From the NCBI GenBank assembly GCA_028554755.1, contig JAPTOF010000001.1, positions 5,314,501 through 5,378,500 of the forward strand: 64,000 nucleotides of DNA, in the 5' to 3' direction. Shown one piece after another: positions 37,001 to 49,606 of the stretch. The notes below the pieces were generated by a model that had not been told where the DNA came from, did no database searches, and worked only from the letters and a program-made list of their open reading frames with translations. The position numbers and the translations under genes were made by a program. Origin of the DNA: Cordia subcordata (Eukaryota > Streptophyta > Magnoliopsida > Boraginales > Cordiaceae). Within the stretch, counting starts at the first letter, position 1; every line of letters starts with the position of its first letter.

Positions 37001-38648
37001 AGTTACCGTTCTCTTGTCCATCTTTATGTGTTCTATCTGTCTTTACCCTTTTATCAGGCTATGTAGCTTATGGGAGTTGCAGAAGAAACTGTATGATACT
37101 TGTATTTTGTGCTGCAAGGTAGAAAATCTATCTTCCTGGAGTATGGAAAATGAAACCGGACGGTATTAAAGTGGTTATATGTTTTTATATGTTTTGTACC
37201 AATTTCTTCGGAAGTCTGTTTGCACATTGATGATTAGCGGTCTTTTAATTTGATTGGTTCTTTGGTCCTTTGTCTTCCAAATTTATTGATTTACTCGATT
37301 GATCATATCCAGTGGCATCCAAGAGACTCACTTCCTGCTCCCATCTCAAGCGCAATCTACTCATGTGATGGCATGTTGATCTTTGCTGGATTTTGTGATG
37401 GTGCAATTGGAATCTTTGATGCAGACAGTCTAAGGCTTCGTTGTCGGATAGCACCCTCTGCTTATGTACCTTCATCTGTTTCCAGGTATGCAATTTTGAA
37501 GAAATTCTAAAGTTTGCATTTTCGACCACCTAGACTGGTCATAGGAAGTCAACGGGTCTTCGTCACTTCCGTGATCACAGGGTATCTAGAAGAATTATCC
37601 TAGTAACTTGCTTTCCTCTTTTTTATTTTATTTTATTATTATTTTTTTTTTTTGGGGAATTGTGGGACAGAGGCGGCAGTCTACTTGAGAAAATTCTTTG
37701 GGGCTCTTGAATAATTAGCTTCTTTCACTGCAATTAATCGATTAAAGAATAAAAGTATGTATACATGGAGTCGTAGAAAGAAACTGGTACATCAGTTAAA
37801 TAATCAACACATGATTGCTTTAATGTGACCCTGATGTAATGAGTTTGTAAAATGAAATTTGCCTCTGCTGGTTGGTTTTAGCACATGGAAGTCAAAAAAA
37901 TTTCACAATTTCAGGAGTAAGGTAGTGTAGATTGTTGTTCAATCAAACAGTACTGTTCTGGCCTTCTGTTTGCTCAGTCCTCTGGGGATATCTAAGTCTG
38001 AGGTCCCTTGATGTGACATGGAGTCTATGTCAAACTAATAGTGAACGGAGCTTTAAGAAGTATAATTCAAAGTACACTTTTGCGATTGATTTTGCAGCTT
38101 ATAAATTATTCTGGAAATTCTTTGAAGGTAATTTTCCTTTTATGTCTCACTTTAACTTCGTTTAGCTCTCGAGTGCAAAGTTTGATAAGTTAGTTCCAGA
38201 AATTAAGGTAAAAGAAGTGAAGTTGGAAATGAAAATATGTCAAGGACAACTTTTCAAAGAAAAAGAAAATATGTCAAGGAGAAGCACACTTTTAAGTTTG
38301 CAAATCTTTTAGAAAAGAGTGTACGAATTACAAAAGAATGACTCAGGTGGTTCCCTCACAGTAATTCTACTGCCATTAGAACATTTGAGGTTATCTTTAT
38401 TGTAATGGGGGCATTGACTCAAATTGTGCAGCAGCAGCGGCACTGCCTTTCCTGTGGTGATTGCAGCTCATCCATCTGATCCCAATCAATTCGCTCTTGG
38501 TATGAGCGATGGTGCAGTTTATGTTGTTGAGCCATCTGATGCCGAACCAAAGTGGGGTGGCTCTACCTCCCAAGAGAATGGTGCTTTACCATCTATCCCG
38601 TCAAGTTCTGCATTGAACAGTCAGCCTTCTGAAACCCCTTCTAGGTGA
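28090..38648 (+). CDS. TPR4: TOPLESS-related transcriptional corepressor (TPR4-like)
   Basis: Twenty-five coding exons give 1,136 residues: 28090-28169, 28513-28692, 28801-28914, 28996-29154, 29346-29523, 29609-29735, 29833-29942, 30074-30212, 30330-30439, 30641-30710, 30813-30886, 31008-31103, 31181-31276, 31404-31531, 33723-33957, 34053-34220, 34313-34420, 34534-34680, 34883-34993, 35086-35268, 35439-35567, 36422-36517, 36657-36842, 37313-37485, 38435-38648. All phases agree, and the length is normal for the family. The N-terminus (MSSLSRELVFLILQFLDEEK) is LisH, followed by CTLH and CRA to about residue 210; this region binds EAR motifs of Aux/IAA, JAZ-adaptor and other repressors. A Pro-rich linker and two seven-bladed WD40 propellers follow. 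It is a nuclear corepressor that recruits histone deacetylases. Assignment to TPR4 rather than TPL/TPR1 rests on remembered linker sequence. Intron 14 is 2.2 kb. Confidence 0.93.
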
Positions 38649-39987
38649 TACTTTCAGATCAGATTCTAGTGGCTGCCGCGGTGCTAGAAGCCAGCTTCTT
38701 TTTACCTGTTCTTTCCCAATCTTTACTTACTAATGTAAAGTAATATATATTCTTTTTCTCTGCTTTTATCTTGGCCATTTCCGGGAAGAGCTAATTGGAG
38801 TTGTACTGTACATTGGTCATACATTTAGTAGCTAGGGTGGTTTTTTCTGCATACTATATGATGGTCATTAGTTATTATTCATTTCTCTTCTCAGCTACAG
38901 ACTTATAGATGCTAAATATTTACTCCGGATCGTTGGATATTCAGAAAGGGCTCTCCTTGAACCATTCTGCCTTCTACGTCCATTCTCTTGTTCTGGTATA
39001 TTATTGCGATTCGACACGTCTAATGTCTTCAACTGCAGTGTCATGCTCATCAAGATTCTGTATGCATACTTCACTATCTTGCTTTCAGAGCAGAAGTGTA
39101 TTATCCCATCAATTTTTATGGCTACAGCAAAACTTCTGAGCTCAAAAGGTGGTCGATCTCATACTATAATGATACCTTTCAGTGAACCCACCCCTAGAGA
39201 AGGGTCTAGTTGGCCATTCCAGCTACTGGAAACACCATTGCTTCACAAGAAAAGCAGAGATATTGAAGGAAGTGTAGATGTCCAAGTTGTTTATCGCAGT
39301 TGCTATTGAATATCAAGAGTAGATGAAGCTTACTTGAAGGGGACTGGTCTATAGCCAGAATCGATGAAACTCAAGTTTTATCATACTAGGTGGAATCAAT
39401 TATACGGGTACGACGGTGTTTCTTCCGTCCGTCCTTGTTTTCTTTTACGCTTTTCTCTGCAATAAATGACAACCTTGATAGCGTCAAATTGCTTGTAGAA
39501 AGAGAGCAATGAGTAATAACTTTGAACTCGAGTCTCACTATTCACACATGATAACGGAATACACGGTTGTGTAGCGTTGAATGTCTTAAGTCGAATTCGA
39601 GTTTGGAGGACTTCGTCTTCACAGTTTCCCATGCATTGACACCTCCCAACTGAGAGGCTTTTGTTGAGAATGAGTTTGAGCGGACGAAATTTCAAACTCC
39701 AAATTCAAGTCTTAAAAGACTTAAAAAAGACTCTGAATTCTGAGGTCTGGAAACTAAAATTCGTCGGTTTCATGTCATGTCAACTGTTTCAAATTATGGA
39801 CAACATGGTATCAGACTCGAATCCAAATTTAGAGTAAATTACGTATTTGTTTCCAAATTAGGTTCTTCTAACAAATTTTGTTTTAAAAAACTTATTATTT
39901 AACAAATTTTTCCTCAAAACCCACTGGTGCTATCCGAAAACTATAGAACGGCGAAGCTGTCACCTGCCTTGTCAACGTTCAAAACAT
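38649..39987. other. 3' UTR of the TOPLESS-related gene and spacer to the PPR gene
   Basis: No further gene is seen. The spacer must hold the 3' end of one gene and the promoter of the next. Both are on the plus strand. Confidence 0.5.
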
Positions 39988-41937
39988 ATGAAATCGCTGA
40001 CCTTCACAAGACACTTTTCCTCCTCAATCCAAAAATGGAAACCAAACCAAAACTCCAACTTCACCATCACTCACCCAATTCTCCTCCTGGTGGAATCATG
40101 CGCTTGTATGCACCACCTTAAGCAACTCCACGCCCACATGACTCGAACCGGCCTCATCTTCCACCTCTTCCCCATCAGCCGCCTCGTTGCCTTCTGCGCT
40201 TTAAACGAAAACGGAAGCGTTTCATATGCCAATTCCCTTTTTTCCTTGATCCCGAACCCGAACACCTATATATGGAACACTATGATAAGGGGTTGTGTTA
40301 AGGATAATGATTTTGGAATGGGTTTAAGTTATTTTAAGAAGATGGTTGAGGAGAATGTCGAGATGGATAGGCGGAGTTTCGTGTTTGTATTGAAGGGGTG
40401 TGGGGTGTGGGCCGGGGAGGCGGTGCACGGCAGGATTTGGAAGGTTGGGTTTGTGGAGGATTTGATAGTGAGGAATGGGTTGGTTCATTTTTATGGGGAG
40501 AGAGGGTTGGTGGGTGATGCGCGTAAGGTGTTTGATGAAAGCTGTGTGAAGGATGTGGTGTCGTGGACTAGTATGATTGACGGGTATGTGAAGGCAGGGT
40601 TAGTGGAGGAGGCTTTAGGGTTGTTTGATTTGATGGGTAAGTGTGGGGTGGAGCCTAGTGAGGTTACAATGATAATGGTGTTTTCTGCTTGTGGGAAGAA
40701 GGGGGATTTGAGTTCAGGGAGGAGGTTTCATGAGCTTTTGGTGAATAAAGGTGTAAGATGTGGTGTAAATTTGATGAATGCGATGCTGGACATGTTCGCC
40801 AAGTGTGGATGCTTGGGTGAGGCGAAAGAGATTTTTGATAAGATGGAAAAGAAGGATGTTTATTCGTGGACGAGTATGATCAATGGATATGCAAAAAATG
40901 GGGAGGTGGAATTGGCGAGGAAGACTTTTGATGAGATGCCAGAAAGGAATCTGGTCTCTTGGAATGCGATGATTGCAGGTTATTCGCAAAATAATAGACC
41001 AGCAGAGGCTTTGGAACTTTTCAATGAAATGGAAAGAAAAGAGTTGGTTCCCATGGAGAGTACTTTGGTCTGCGTGCTATCTGCTTCTGGTCAATTGAGT
41101 TGTTTGGATATTGGACGATGGGTTCACGATTATTATGTAAAGCAAAAACGCATTGAGCTGAGTGCAATTCTAGGGAATGCACTTATAGACATGTATGCTA
41201 AATGTGGAAGCATTGATGCTGCAGGAGAACTATTTAATGACATGCCACAGAAGGATCTGGTTACCTGGAACTCGATGATTGCTGGGTATGCTTCTCATGG
41301 GCATGCTAAAAAGGCCCTTAATCTTTTCGAGCAGATGAAAAATATGGGATTCAAGCCTGACGATATCACGTTTGTGGGTGTCCTATCAGCTTGTGCTCAT
41401 GGCGGATTGGTCAATCAAGGCTGGATGTACTTTAGAAATATGGAAGTATTTGATCTAGTACCAACTGTTGAACATTATGCATGCATGACTGATTTGCTTG
41501 GTAGAGTTGGTCACCTGGAAGAAGCTTATGATTTTATCATGTCAATGCCGATCCAACCAGATGCTGCTGTTTGGGGGGCACTGCTTAACGGTTGTAGGAT
41601 GCAAGGGAATGTTGAGCTGGGTAAGCTTGCAGCTGAAAAACTTATAGCATTGGATCCTAAAGATAGTGGGATTTATGCACTCCTTGCAAGCCTATGTGCT
41701 AAAAAGAGGGAATGGGCTGGTGTGAGCACAGTTAGAAGCATTATGAAAGCTAATGGCATAAAAAAGAATCCAGGCTGCAGCTTGATTGAAGTGGAGGGTC
41801 AGGTTCATGAATTTTTGGTTGCTGATGAATCACACCCTCATTCCGAAGCTATATATAAAGTGCTAGATAGGTTTCTTTTGCTGTCAAAACCAGAAGATCA
41901 TGCATCAGACAGCATCCTGAATGATGCATTTTCATGA
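39988..41937 (+). CDS. PLS-class pentatricopeptide repeat protein, E/E+ type
   Basis: One intronless frame of 649 residues. The N-terminus (MKSLTFTRHFSSSIQKWKP) is Ser/Thr/basic and acid-free, which fits an organelle targeting peptide. From about residue 90 there are about a dozen PPR motifs of P, L and S lengths, for example DVVSWTSMIDGYVKAG, NLVSWNAMIAGYSQNN and DLVTWNSMIAGYASHG. The C-terminus (AAVWGALLNGCRM..., GCSLIEVEGQVHEFLVADES) is E and E+; there is no DYW deaminase domain. Such proteins bind organellar RNA and usually specify C-to-U editing sites, recruiting a deaminase from another protein. The target transcript is unknown. Lack of introns is normal for this family. The ATG at 39988 is the first in frame. 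Confidence 0.92.
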   Translation: MKSLTFTRHFSSSIQKWKPNQNSNFTITHPILLLVESCACMHHLKQLHAHMTRTGLIFHLFPISRLVAFCALNENGSVSYANSLFSLIPNPNTYIWNTMIRGCVKDNDFGMGLSYFKKMVEENVEMDRRSFVFVLKGCGVWAGEAVHGRIWKVGFVEDLIVRNGLVHFYGERGLVGDARKVFDESCVKDVVSWTSMIDGYVKAGLVEEALGLFDLMGKCGVEPSEVTMIMVFSACGKKGDLSSGRRFHELLVNKGVRCGVNLMNAMLDMFAKCGCLGEAKEIFDKMEKKDVYSWTSMINGYAKNGEVELARKTFDEMPERNLVSWNAMIAGYSQNNRPAEALELFNEMERKELVPMESTLVCVLSASGQLSCLDIGRWVHDYYVKQKRIELSAILGNALIDMYAKCGSIDAAGELFNDMPQKDLVTWNSMIAGYASHGHAKKALNLFEQMKNMGFKPDDITFVGVLSACAHGGLVNQGWMYFRNMEVFDLVPTVEHYACMTDLLGRVGHLEEAYDFIMSMPIQPDAAVWGALLNGCRMQGNVELGKLAAEKLIALDPKDSGIYALLASLCAKKREWAGVSTVRSIMKANGIKKNPGCSLIEVEGQVHEFLVADESHPHSEAIYKVLDRFLLLSKPEDHASDSILNDAFS

Positions 41938-43954
41938 GGGCAATTCCGGCAGGATTTGGCAAATCGGTTCTGCTCTTGGAATCACTTCTGATTTTAGTCC
42001 CACTATCCACCATGCTTCCATTCTTTCAGAAGAAACTGCGTGCAAATTGCTTATTACCTGTCACTTGGGAGGCTGTTGATGGATATGTGCATTTAGGCAT
42101 TGCTCTTTCTACACTCACAATATCTAAACCTGAGTGGCCTTGGAGGAGTATGATCTGCATACATAATGATCTGATGAGTTACAGTCACTTACATGCACCT
42201 TAGCAAGGTAGCATACTGTTCCCTAGCAACCTTCCCATGTTAAACTTATGAAGAAGCAAATTTCTGGAGAAGAATGGTTTTTCTGTATTCTGGGGCAGAT
42301 AAGTTGCTCTCGTGTGGCTGGAATAGGACCGTGACTGTAAGGTTGGCCTTACAGTCTAAAGCAGTATGTGTGGAAAGGCCTGCTTTGTCAAAGAGGATTA
42401 ATGCTAACCTCACGTGCCCTTCCCTGATGTTTATACTTGGGTCAAATTATAAATTTATGTATATGAAGATATTTTATTGGTACTATAGTTGAAGCTCTTG
42501 TTTCTGTTATTCGACTGTGAAACGAAAGGAAATCGATATGACCAGCTTTGTAATCTTAAGCAAAGGTTAGCTTTTGAGGACTGACTGGTGCAGCAGTTCA
42601 AAGAAGATGTACTAGCCTACAAATTGGAGCATGCTACACCTTTGGAGATGTATGTGAAGAAGATTGTCCGCATAGTTCTGGCTAGAGCCCTCCAAAAAAA
42701 TTGAGGTTGTTATCTTGCCATGTTTGGGTCAAATGTGAAATAATGTTTGAGCAATGGCAGATATTAGCAACTTACAAGAGTGAAACATGTGAAGCTTTCT
42801 TGCAAGGGTTTATGATTCTCTGATCCAAGATAACTATCACAAGTTTGGCAATGAAGACACCAGAAAGTGAATCTGGTCCAATCATGCAGCAGCCTTATAA
42901 TGCGTTAAAAATTTACAGTTCAGCACATATTTCAGCTCTTTCTCAATGCCATTTGGGCTTGTCTGGGGATCACACTGTGAGTTTCCTTCATTTTACATCT
43001 TGTCCCACTAGCTTGCCCTCGAAAGAAAGGGGGTTACGACAGGGATGTGGACAAGTTCTGTAGATATTCTGTTTTGCTCACCTCTGAGCTGCATGTACTA
43101 ATGTCTTCGTTATAATTCAAAGTTGTGACCAGTCTGAACTAAAAGTTTGAAGAATAAAAAGGCCTTGATGCATAAACCTTTTGACAAGCACAAATCCTGA
43201 CATCGCTGTCATATGTTGGAAATGCTGAAATTTTTAGGGCCGGTCAAAATATCTAACATGATAATGACACACATCACCATCACTATGCTGCCAGCGAGAC
43301 GTGTCCTTTCCACCGAGTCTCACATGTTTTTCAGTGCGACTCACGTGTGATTGTGCATGCCTAGAGAAGGTCCCCATATGATATCAGCGTCATGATGCAC
43401 AACATTGACATTACTACTGAAAGGGGAAAAGAGAAAAATGATCTTATTGCTATTTGAGGACACCAGGCTTGTTAACTCCATATGGTTTAGAGTGATAGAG
43501 ACACTATCACTGAAAAACTTATTCTAAGGTGGAACTTTGCAGTGAGATGTGGAACTTCGTTCAAGCACATTACTATGACTTGTGCAAAGAAAAAGGGGGT
43601 CAATGAAAGCTATGAATAGCAACCGTGTCAATGAAAACTATGAATAGCAACCATACACCTGATGCAACGTTAAGACAAGATGGCAGCTGCATTACAACTA
43701 ACTTTTAAACATTCTAAGCTCAAGGTGAATAATACTCTGATCTTCATACCAACTTGAATTTCTGTCTTAAGTTTTCACAAAAAGACTCGTACAATTTGTC
43801 AGCTACGTCAAAATTTACAATGGAAATTTGTAACCGCATAAACGTATAACATGTCTAGACAGATTCTAAGAAGTAAACTCCTCAACAATGTGGCAGAGAA
43901 GAAAAACATCTGAAGATCTTTCTGCATCACATTGTTATAAACTGCAGTTGAACA
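41938..43954. other. Spacer between the convergent PPR and PWWP genes
   Basis: About 2 kb contains no convincing exon. It probably holds the 3' UTRs of the two genes, which point toward each other. Confidence 0.5.
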
Positions 43955-46900
43955 TTAAAATTTTCCAACTGCCTCAAATAACTTACTGAAAACCTGTTTC
44001 ACAGGAACACAGGTGCCCCTATGGCTGTCAGTGCCTGAACCTTTGTGTTTGATGGCATGAGAAAGCAATGTCTTGTCATTTGAAAAGGTATACTTCATTG
44101 ACTTCCCAGAAGATTCCACAGCTAGGGAGCAACCATTTCCCTTTGCCCTTGAGGCACTGAAACTTTGGCCGGCAGATACACTTTTTCCACTGCTGGGAGT
44201 TGGATGGCAGTGGGGATTTGAGATGTAGCATACAGGAGTCCTCCTGGAAGTTTTCCATACAAGTTGGTGGATTCTACTCCCATCATCCTCAAATGGCATC
44301 TTAGAAATACCATATTTCCCAGGAAGAAAAGTTTCCGAGCTATCATGTAATACCTCTATGTCAATAGGATGGCCAATGATAGCCTTACCACTTGTCTTAC
44401 TGACTAAACAGATATAAGGCACATGATCACCTTGATGATTTTGTTCGACAGTGAAATCCACATCTACTAACACTGTTTCCATTCCATTCTGCTGGCCAGT
44501 GTATGCTGAACTATCAAAGTCACAAGAATTACTGCCTCCAAGAGCTGATGGAGATACCCCCCGGTCTAAGTTTTCCACGGATTTGGTTCCGGATGTGCAT
44601 CCAGTTTCCTGACAACTGGCATCCATAGCTAATGGATCTGTTTTCTTTCTTGTACTAATTTTAGTCACAAACCTCTTTGTATTTGTTGAAGGACTTCCTC
44701 TTATGCCCGGCACGTGGGGTTTCCCTTTGTGCATCTCGTTCTGTATGCCCACTCCATCAATCTGATGACAATTGGGGGACTTGGACGATTTACTGAATTC
44801 ATCTTGCTTCTTGATTTTGATCCTTCTCAGTTGCCTCTGTGAGTGACCTGAAATTCTCAGTGGCAGATGCAGTCAGCTCCATAGCAGTATAGTATGATGC
44901 ATCCATTAAAAAAAAAAAAAAAGAGAAAGAAATGTAGTTCCTGAATCCTGAGAGTAGTTCCACCGCATGCCAACAGACATGCAAAAAGCATCATGTAGGA
45001 TTGTTCTACATTGAGCACTGTATTTGTTCATGCAAGATTTTGATAAGCTAGTGTAACATTGCAAGGTTCTTACTTCTATCACTTTTAGGTAATCATGAAA
45101 GCAATAACTGGAAAATTAATGAGCAGCAAGAAGGTGTCTCAGGGGTCAGCAGAAGAGTGTGCCCCCTTGCTATTCATTCCTGTAGGAAGAAATATGCTCA
45201 GACATCATAGTTAGACATGGTTACTTCTCTACATAAATTGTGATTTTGTCCTTTTGGTTGTATTTCGAAAAGATTTACTGGAAATCGAAATACTAACTAG
45301 TTATAGCAGGTGCAAAATTTAATGACTGTTTACAGGACTTTGAACCTGAGACTCACACTCCCAGACTCTAACTTCTCCAAGTTCAAACATAAAAGAAAGT
45401 GATCGGAAGTTGTTACCATTGGCTAGCATCAACCAACTCAGCATATAAGATATTTCAGGTGTGCTAGCAGAAGGAAGAAAATTACCTAAAGCCTGCACAA
45501 CCTTGCCTTGATCTGCACCTCTATGCTCGTGCTTCAGAGGAGGGCATTCTGTCTCCACAGAAGCATTGTTTTCCGAAGCTACTCCAGATACGAAGGTGGA
45601 ATCATCTGATTCTACCCGGGAGGTTGAAACCTTAGATGACTGAGACTGAATTGGCAAATAAGTGTATCTGCTTCTCTTTGCTCGGCAAACAGTTTCTGCC
45701 TGCACTTCACCTGTTGACATTACAGAGTGGTAACTATTTTTAACAAGACAATGCACACAAGGGTCAGTTATCACTATCAGATTTAGATGACTTGCAACTA
45801 CTATTCTACATTCCCAGACATCAGAACTTTCGTGACATTCTCGAAAAGGTGTGTTTAGAACTGAAGATGGACTCTCTCAGATTAAAAGCACATGCTGTTG
45901 ATAGTGGGATTTACCTCTTCTTTTGAGTTTTATCTGCTGATCTTTCTTTTCAAGTGCAAGGGCATGAAGAATAGCATCTCGGCGACGCACATACTTCATA
46001 TTTTCTGCAAACGTAGATGCCTGGGACGATTCAGCCTTTCTGATGCAGTCATCAAATTCACCACATCTGAATGCTTTTATGCGCTTCGATTTCTCCAAAT
46101 TGTACCAATCCCTGAAACATGATGGTCATTATATACCCCAAAAAAACCAGTCTCAACAACTTAAGATGCAGTCTGTGACAGTCTAACAACACCAGAAAGA
46201 ATGACCACTCACTACATTTTTACATCTTCTTGTCATTATTTAATCAGACTGAACTGTAGCACAGGTTCCAGTTCTGATCAAATACGGTTCAATTTTCCGA
46301 AAACAGCCATCCATTAACCAAAGAACTTCTGTCACTACCCGAGCCAAGTCATTGTGAACTGAATATATAACTTTGACAAAACCAATGTTGTAACGTTCTT
46401 GCCATACAAGAACAATATTCCAGTAATTTTCTAGCCCATATTACTAGCTTGCCAACACATTAAGCCTAATGATACTCAGGTTTCGGGCTGTGACAAGTTA
46501 CAAGTTCCCACTCAGACACGCAAGAAGTAAAATTTCTTCTCACTTGTAGAATTTCTAGAAATCTAACTAGATTTTGACTTTCACAGATATCAAGTTCACC
46601 TAATGAACACCAGTAATACCCGTGGGGGAAAAAGTTGTGTAATAAGATGAGAAATTATAGCAAAACCCTCAACAGTCAACAAGAAGTAATATAAATACTA
46701 CTCGTGTTCCATGAATAGACCCGTCTTTTGAATTGCAGAATAAAGGGCAAAGAAAAACAATATTACACCAAGACATGGCCATTAAAATGAAAAGAGAAAC
46801 AAATCTAAAGTCATACAAGCATGATAACTTAGCAAGCTTTACCAAACAGGCTTATTTTAGTATATTGAAGCAGAATCTATTAGCAATATAAGACAAGATT

Positions 46901-47623
46901 AAAGCTAAACTGTAGAAAATAACATGGTAATCTCCAATTTTTTTTCTTTTAAATACTTTCAAAGACTTCTTGTCCTCAGATACCAGTTTAACATGGTGCA
47001 GAGGTGAAATTGTTTTTCTATAAAAAAAAAATTGCAAAGTAAGATTGCATGAAAAATATTATAAAGTATTTCTCAGCTTTGCTGGCACCATAAAGACCTG
47101 ACTATACACAAAACCAAGCAGAGGATGATATAATGCCACAGAAAATATTGAAAAAAAAAATAGAAGGAGAAAGAAGCAGAAAAAGAATTTAGAAAAAAAA
47201 CCACTAAAAGCCTATGAAAGGAAAGATTGAAACAAGAGAAAAGAAAAAAATTCATCTCTGAAACACTGGTTCTCCTTGTTCATATACAACTAAACTAAAA
47301 CATAAGCAAACACAAAAAGACAGAAACTTGTCATGATTTGCATGAAAAGAATATATGAAAATTAAAAGTATGTAATAAGAAAGCGAGAGAGCTTAGTAAT
47401 TAGTAGATTACACAGAGTGATAATCTTTGCCAAGAAGCATGACAGGAGTCTTGAAAGCGGAAGTAGAAGAAGAAGATGATGATGAGGATAAGGCTGAGAA
47501 AAGTTGGTGACGAGGAGCTGCAGATGCAGAGATTTCAGTGGGACCCACAACTCTACCTGGCCACCACGTCCCATTCCTCCTCTGCACCCACACTAGACTT
47601 CCTTGTGCACCATTCACCTCCAT
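43955..47623 (-). CDS. PWWP-domain protein (At1g51745-like)
   Basis: Four exons on the minus strand: 47412-47623, 45915-46111, 45486-45710 and 43955-44847. They encode 508 residues with consistent phases. Residues 8-75 are the PWWP domain: GSLVWVQRRNGTWWPGRVVG, then TPVMLLGKDYHSVDWYNLEK across the first intron. The core tetrapeptide is TWWP. A basic KSKRIKAFRCGEFDDCI stretch follows, then a long Ser-rich tail with basic patches and no other domain I recognise. PWWP domains bind methylated histone H3 together with DNA, so a nuclear chromatin role is likely, but this plant subfamily is uncharacterised as far as I know. I start at MEVNGAQ (47623), as in relatives; an in-frame upstream codon would add eleven residues. 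Intron 1 is 1.3 kb. Confidence 0.85.
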
Positions 47624-48013
47624 TTTTGACACCCCCCATATTATTTTCTTGAACAAGCTACGGTGATGAATGGCTTCATGGGTTCGTTGGGTTTAAGCCA
47701 TTCTTTTCCTTTTTCTCAAGGGTTTTAGTATCTTACTTTTGTCTTTGCTGGCCGTAGATACGTGCAGTATTTGTAATTTGTTGCAAAAAAAGGGATAAAG
47801 AAATGATGACGGAAAAGTAGGAGGAGTAGTGTGTGGCTTGCTACATGTCTTTTAAATGTACGAACGTTTTTGTCATTTTCGTGTGTTATCTTGGGTGTCG
47901 TTCTTGGCTTTTGGACTTGGCCCATGGGATCTCTAACACGCGGATGATCATGGTTTGAGCTGCCAGCTGTGCCTGTACGAAAGGGCGCGGGTCCTTTCCA
48001 TACCCATGCAAAC

Positions 48014-48036
48014 GGGTCGGGTCGGGTCGGGTCGGG
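48014..48036. repeat. (GGGTC)n short tandem repeat
   Basis: Four and a half GGGTC units lie about 390 bp upstream of the PWWP start codon. This is GC-rich in an AT-rich setting. Confidence 0.8.
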
Positions 48037-48591
48037 CCCAGGGTCTTTGGATTCTGAGTCCTAACTTTCTTTGTAAGTTAAGGTGAATCGCTCGTAAGTT
48101 TCAATCTGTTTTCTCAACTTTAAGAATTTAAGAAGGAATTTTTTTGAGGATCTTTGCATATATAAGTGTTGAGGATGTACTAAGCTTTGGCCTAACTCGA
48201 GCACTAAGCCAGACGACTTTAGCTCTTTATTTTGAGAATTTTATATAAGTAGTTTAGTTACGTAGTGTCATATTTCTTGTTTAAGTATGAAAAATTTTAA
48301 GATAAATTTTTACACCAAATATTGGGCTTTCTAAATTAAAAAAGAGAAAAGAAGAATTTCTCAAACAATTACACATGATGCTGATAATGGTGTATCTTCA
48401 ACGACTGGAAGAATCACTATTTTCAATTTTGAGATATTTGTCATAGCTAAAAAGACGACTCTTCTTCTTACATTTTTAACATTTAAAAAATAATTGGATT
48501 TAATGTTTGTTTCTTAGAGCGTTACAAGCATCAAACGTGTTCTTTTTGATTGGTAATGAAGTAGCGGAGCACTAGTTTTCCCCTCAACTAA

Positions 48592-48741
48592 GGGTTCATT
48601 TGGATGGACTTTAAAAATGTTATTTTTAACAATTATTGTAAATATATTTTTTTAATAAGTTAAAAATTCTAGCTGAGGTTTTTTTTTAACCTTTTTAAAA
48701 GCCAAACTAGATATTGCAAAAAAATCAGTCTAAACAAACCC
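48592..48741. mobile_element. Tourist-like MITE, 150 bp
   Basis: The termini GGGTTCATTTGGATGGAC and (reverse complement) GGGTTTGTTTAGACTGAT pair. TAA is duplicated at 48589-48591 and 48742-48744. Confidence 0.65.
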
Positions 48742-49558
48742 TAAGTAAAATCACGACAGAGGTTGCTCTGCCTCCAATTTCCCAATGTATAGATAACATA
48801 AGATAATCTAAAAATATAGTCTTCAAGAATTAGGTGAAAAGTTGGATAGGAAAAAAGAAAAAAGAATAAGGTGAAAAGTATGGACTTACGAATTTTACAA
48901 ACTTCTAATGTTTAATTTTTCAAATGTTTGTTTTTCTAACATGACATTATCCTTAAAGCATATTGGTTTTATATTATGACAAAGTATTTTGAGGGTTTCT
49001 TATTTTCATGAATTCATGATAAAAAGTTCAAAACACAAGGAGTTTAAACTCATATTGTTTTTCCCTTTGGTCATTCACTTTCTTAAACTCGAACATAATT
49101 TTTTGTACAATCGATAGGACATGAACTTACAGGTATGAAGTTTACGTACATGGACTATAATTTTAAAAAAGAACTCCAAAAGACAGGAGAAAATAACTAG
49201 TAAAGGATGATAAACTTTGTTAAAAAGACAACATAGATTCCACAAATTAAAAGGATTTAAATTTAGGATTTAGCAAATCACATTAACGATGTTCTACTTG
49301 CCAATAGAGAAGAAAAATAATCCAAATAATTTAAATGATTAAAATAATTAGATAACGTATGCCTGTTATTGAATACGAGCTGCATTACATTAGAATATTA
49401 TGGTCAGCATCCCATTTACAATACAAAAATCCATTGAGCTTGTCACTCCTAAATTTTTTGCAAATTAGCGATCTGGTTTCTACTTCAAAAGAAATAACGT
49501 TAAATAATTGTCCATCACTTCTAGGGGTTTTGCAACGATTCTTAATATATATCACTTG

Positions 49559-49561
<3 letters not shown>

Positions 49562-49604
<43 letters not shown>
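49562..49604. repeat. (TA)n microsatellite
   Basis: An uninterrupted alternating A/T run of about 43 bases. Confidence 0.95.

Positions 49605-49606
<2 letters not shown>

Noticed and set aside
39004..39309. 101-residue ORF downstream of the TOPLESS-related gene
   Set aside because: It lies in the likely 3' UTR or spacer. It has no similarity I recognise and is best explained as chance.
39809..39830. TGGTATCAGA motif resembling an LTR primer-binding site
   Set aside because: No LTR, polypurine tract or retroelement coding sequence is found near it.
48014..48036. GGGTC repeat considered as telomere-like DNA
   Set aside because: The plant telomere unit is TTTAGGG; five-base GGGTC runs are ordinary simple repeats.
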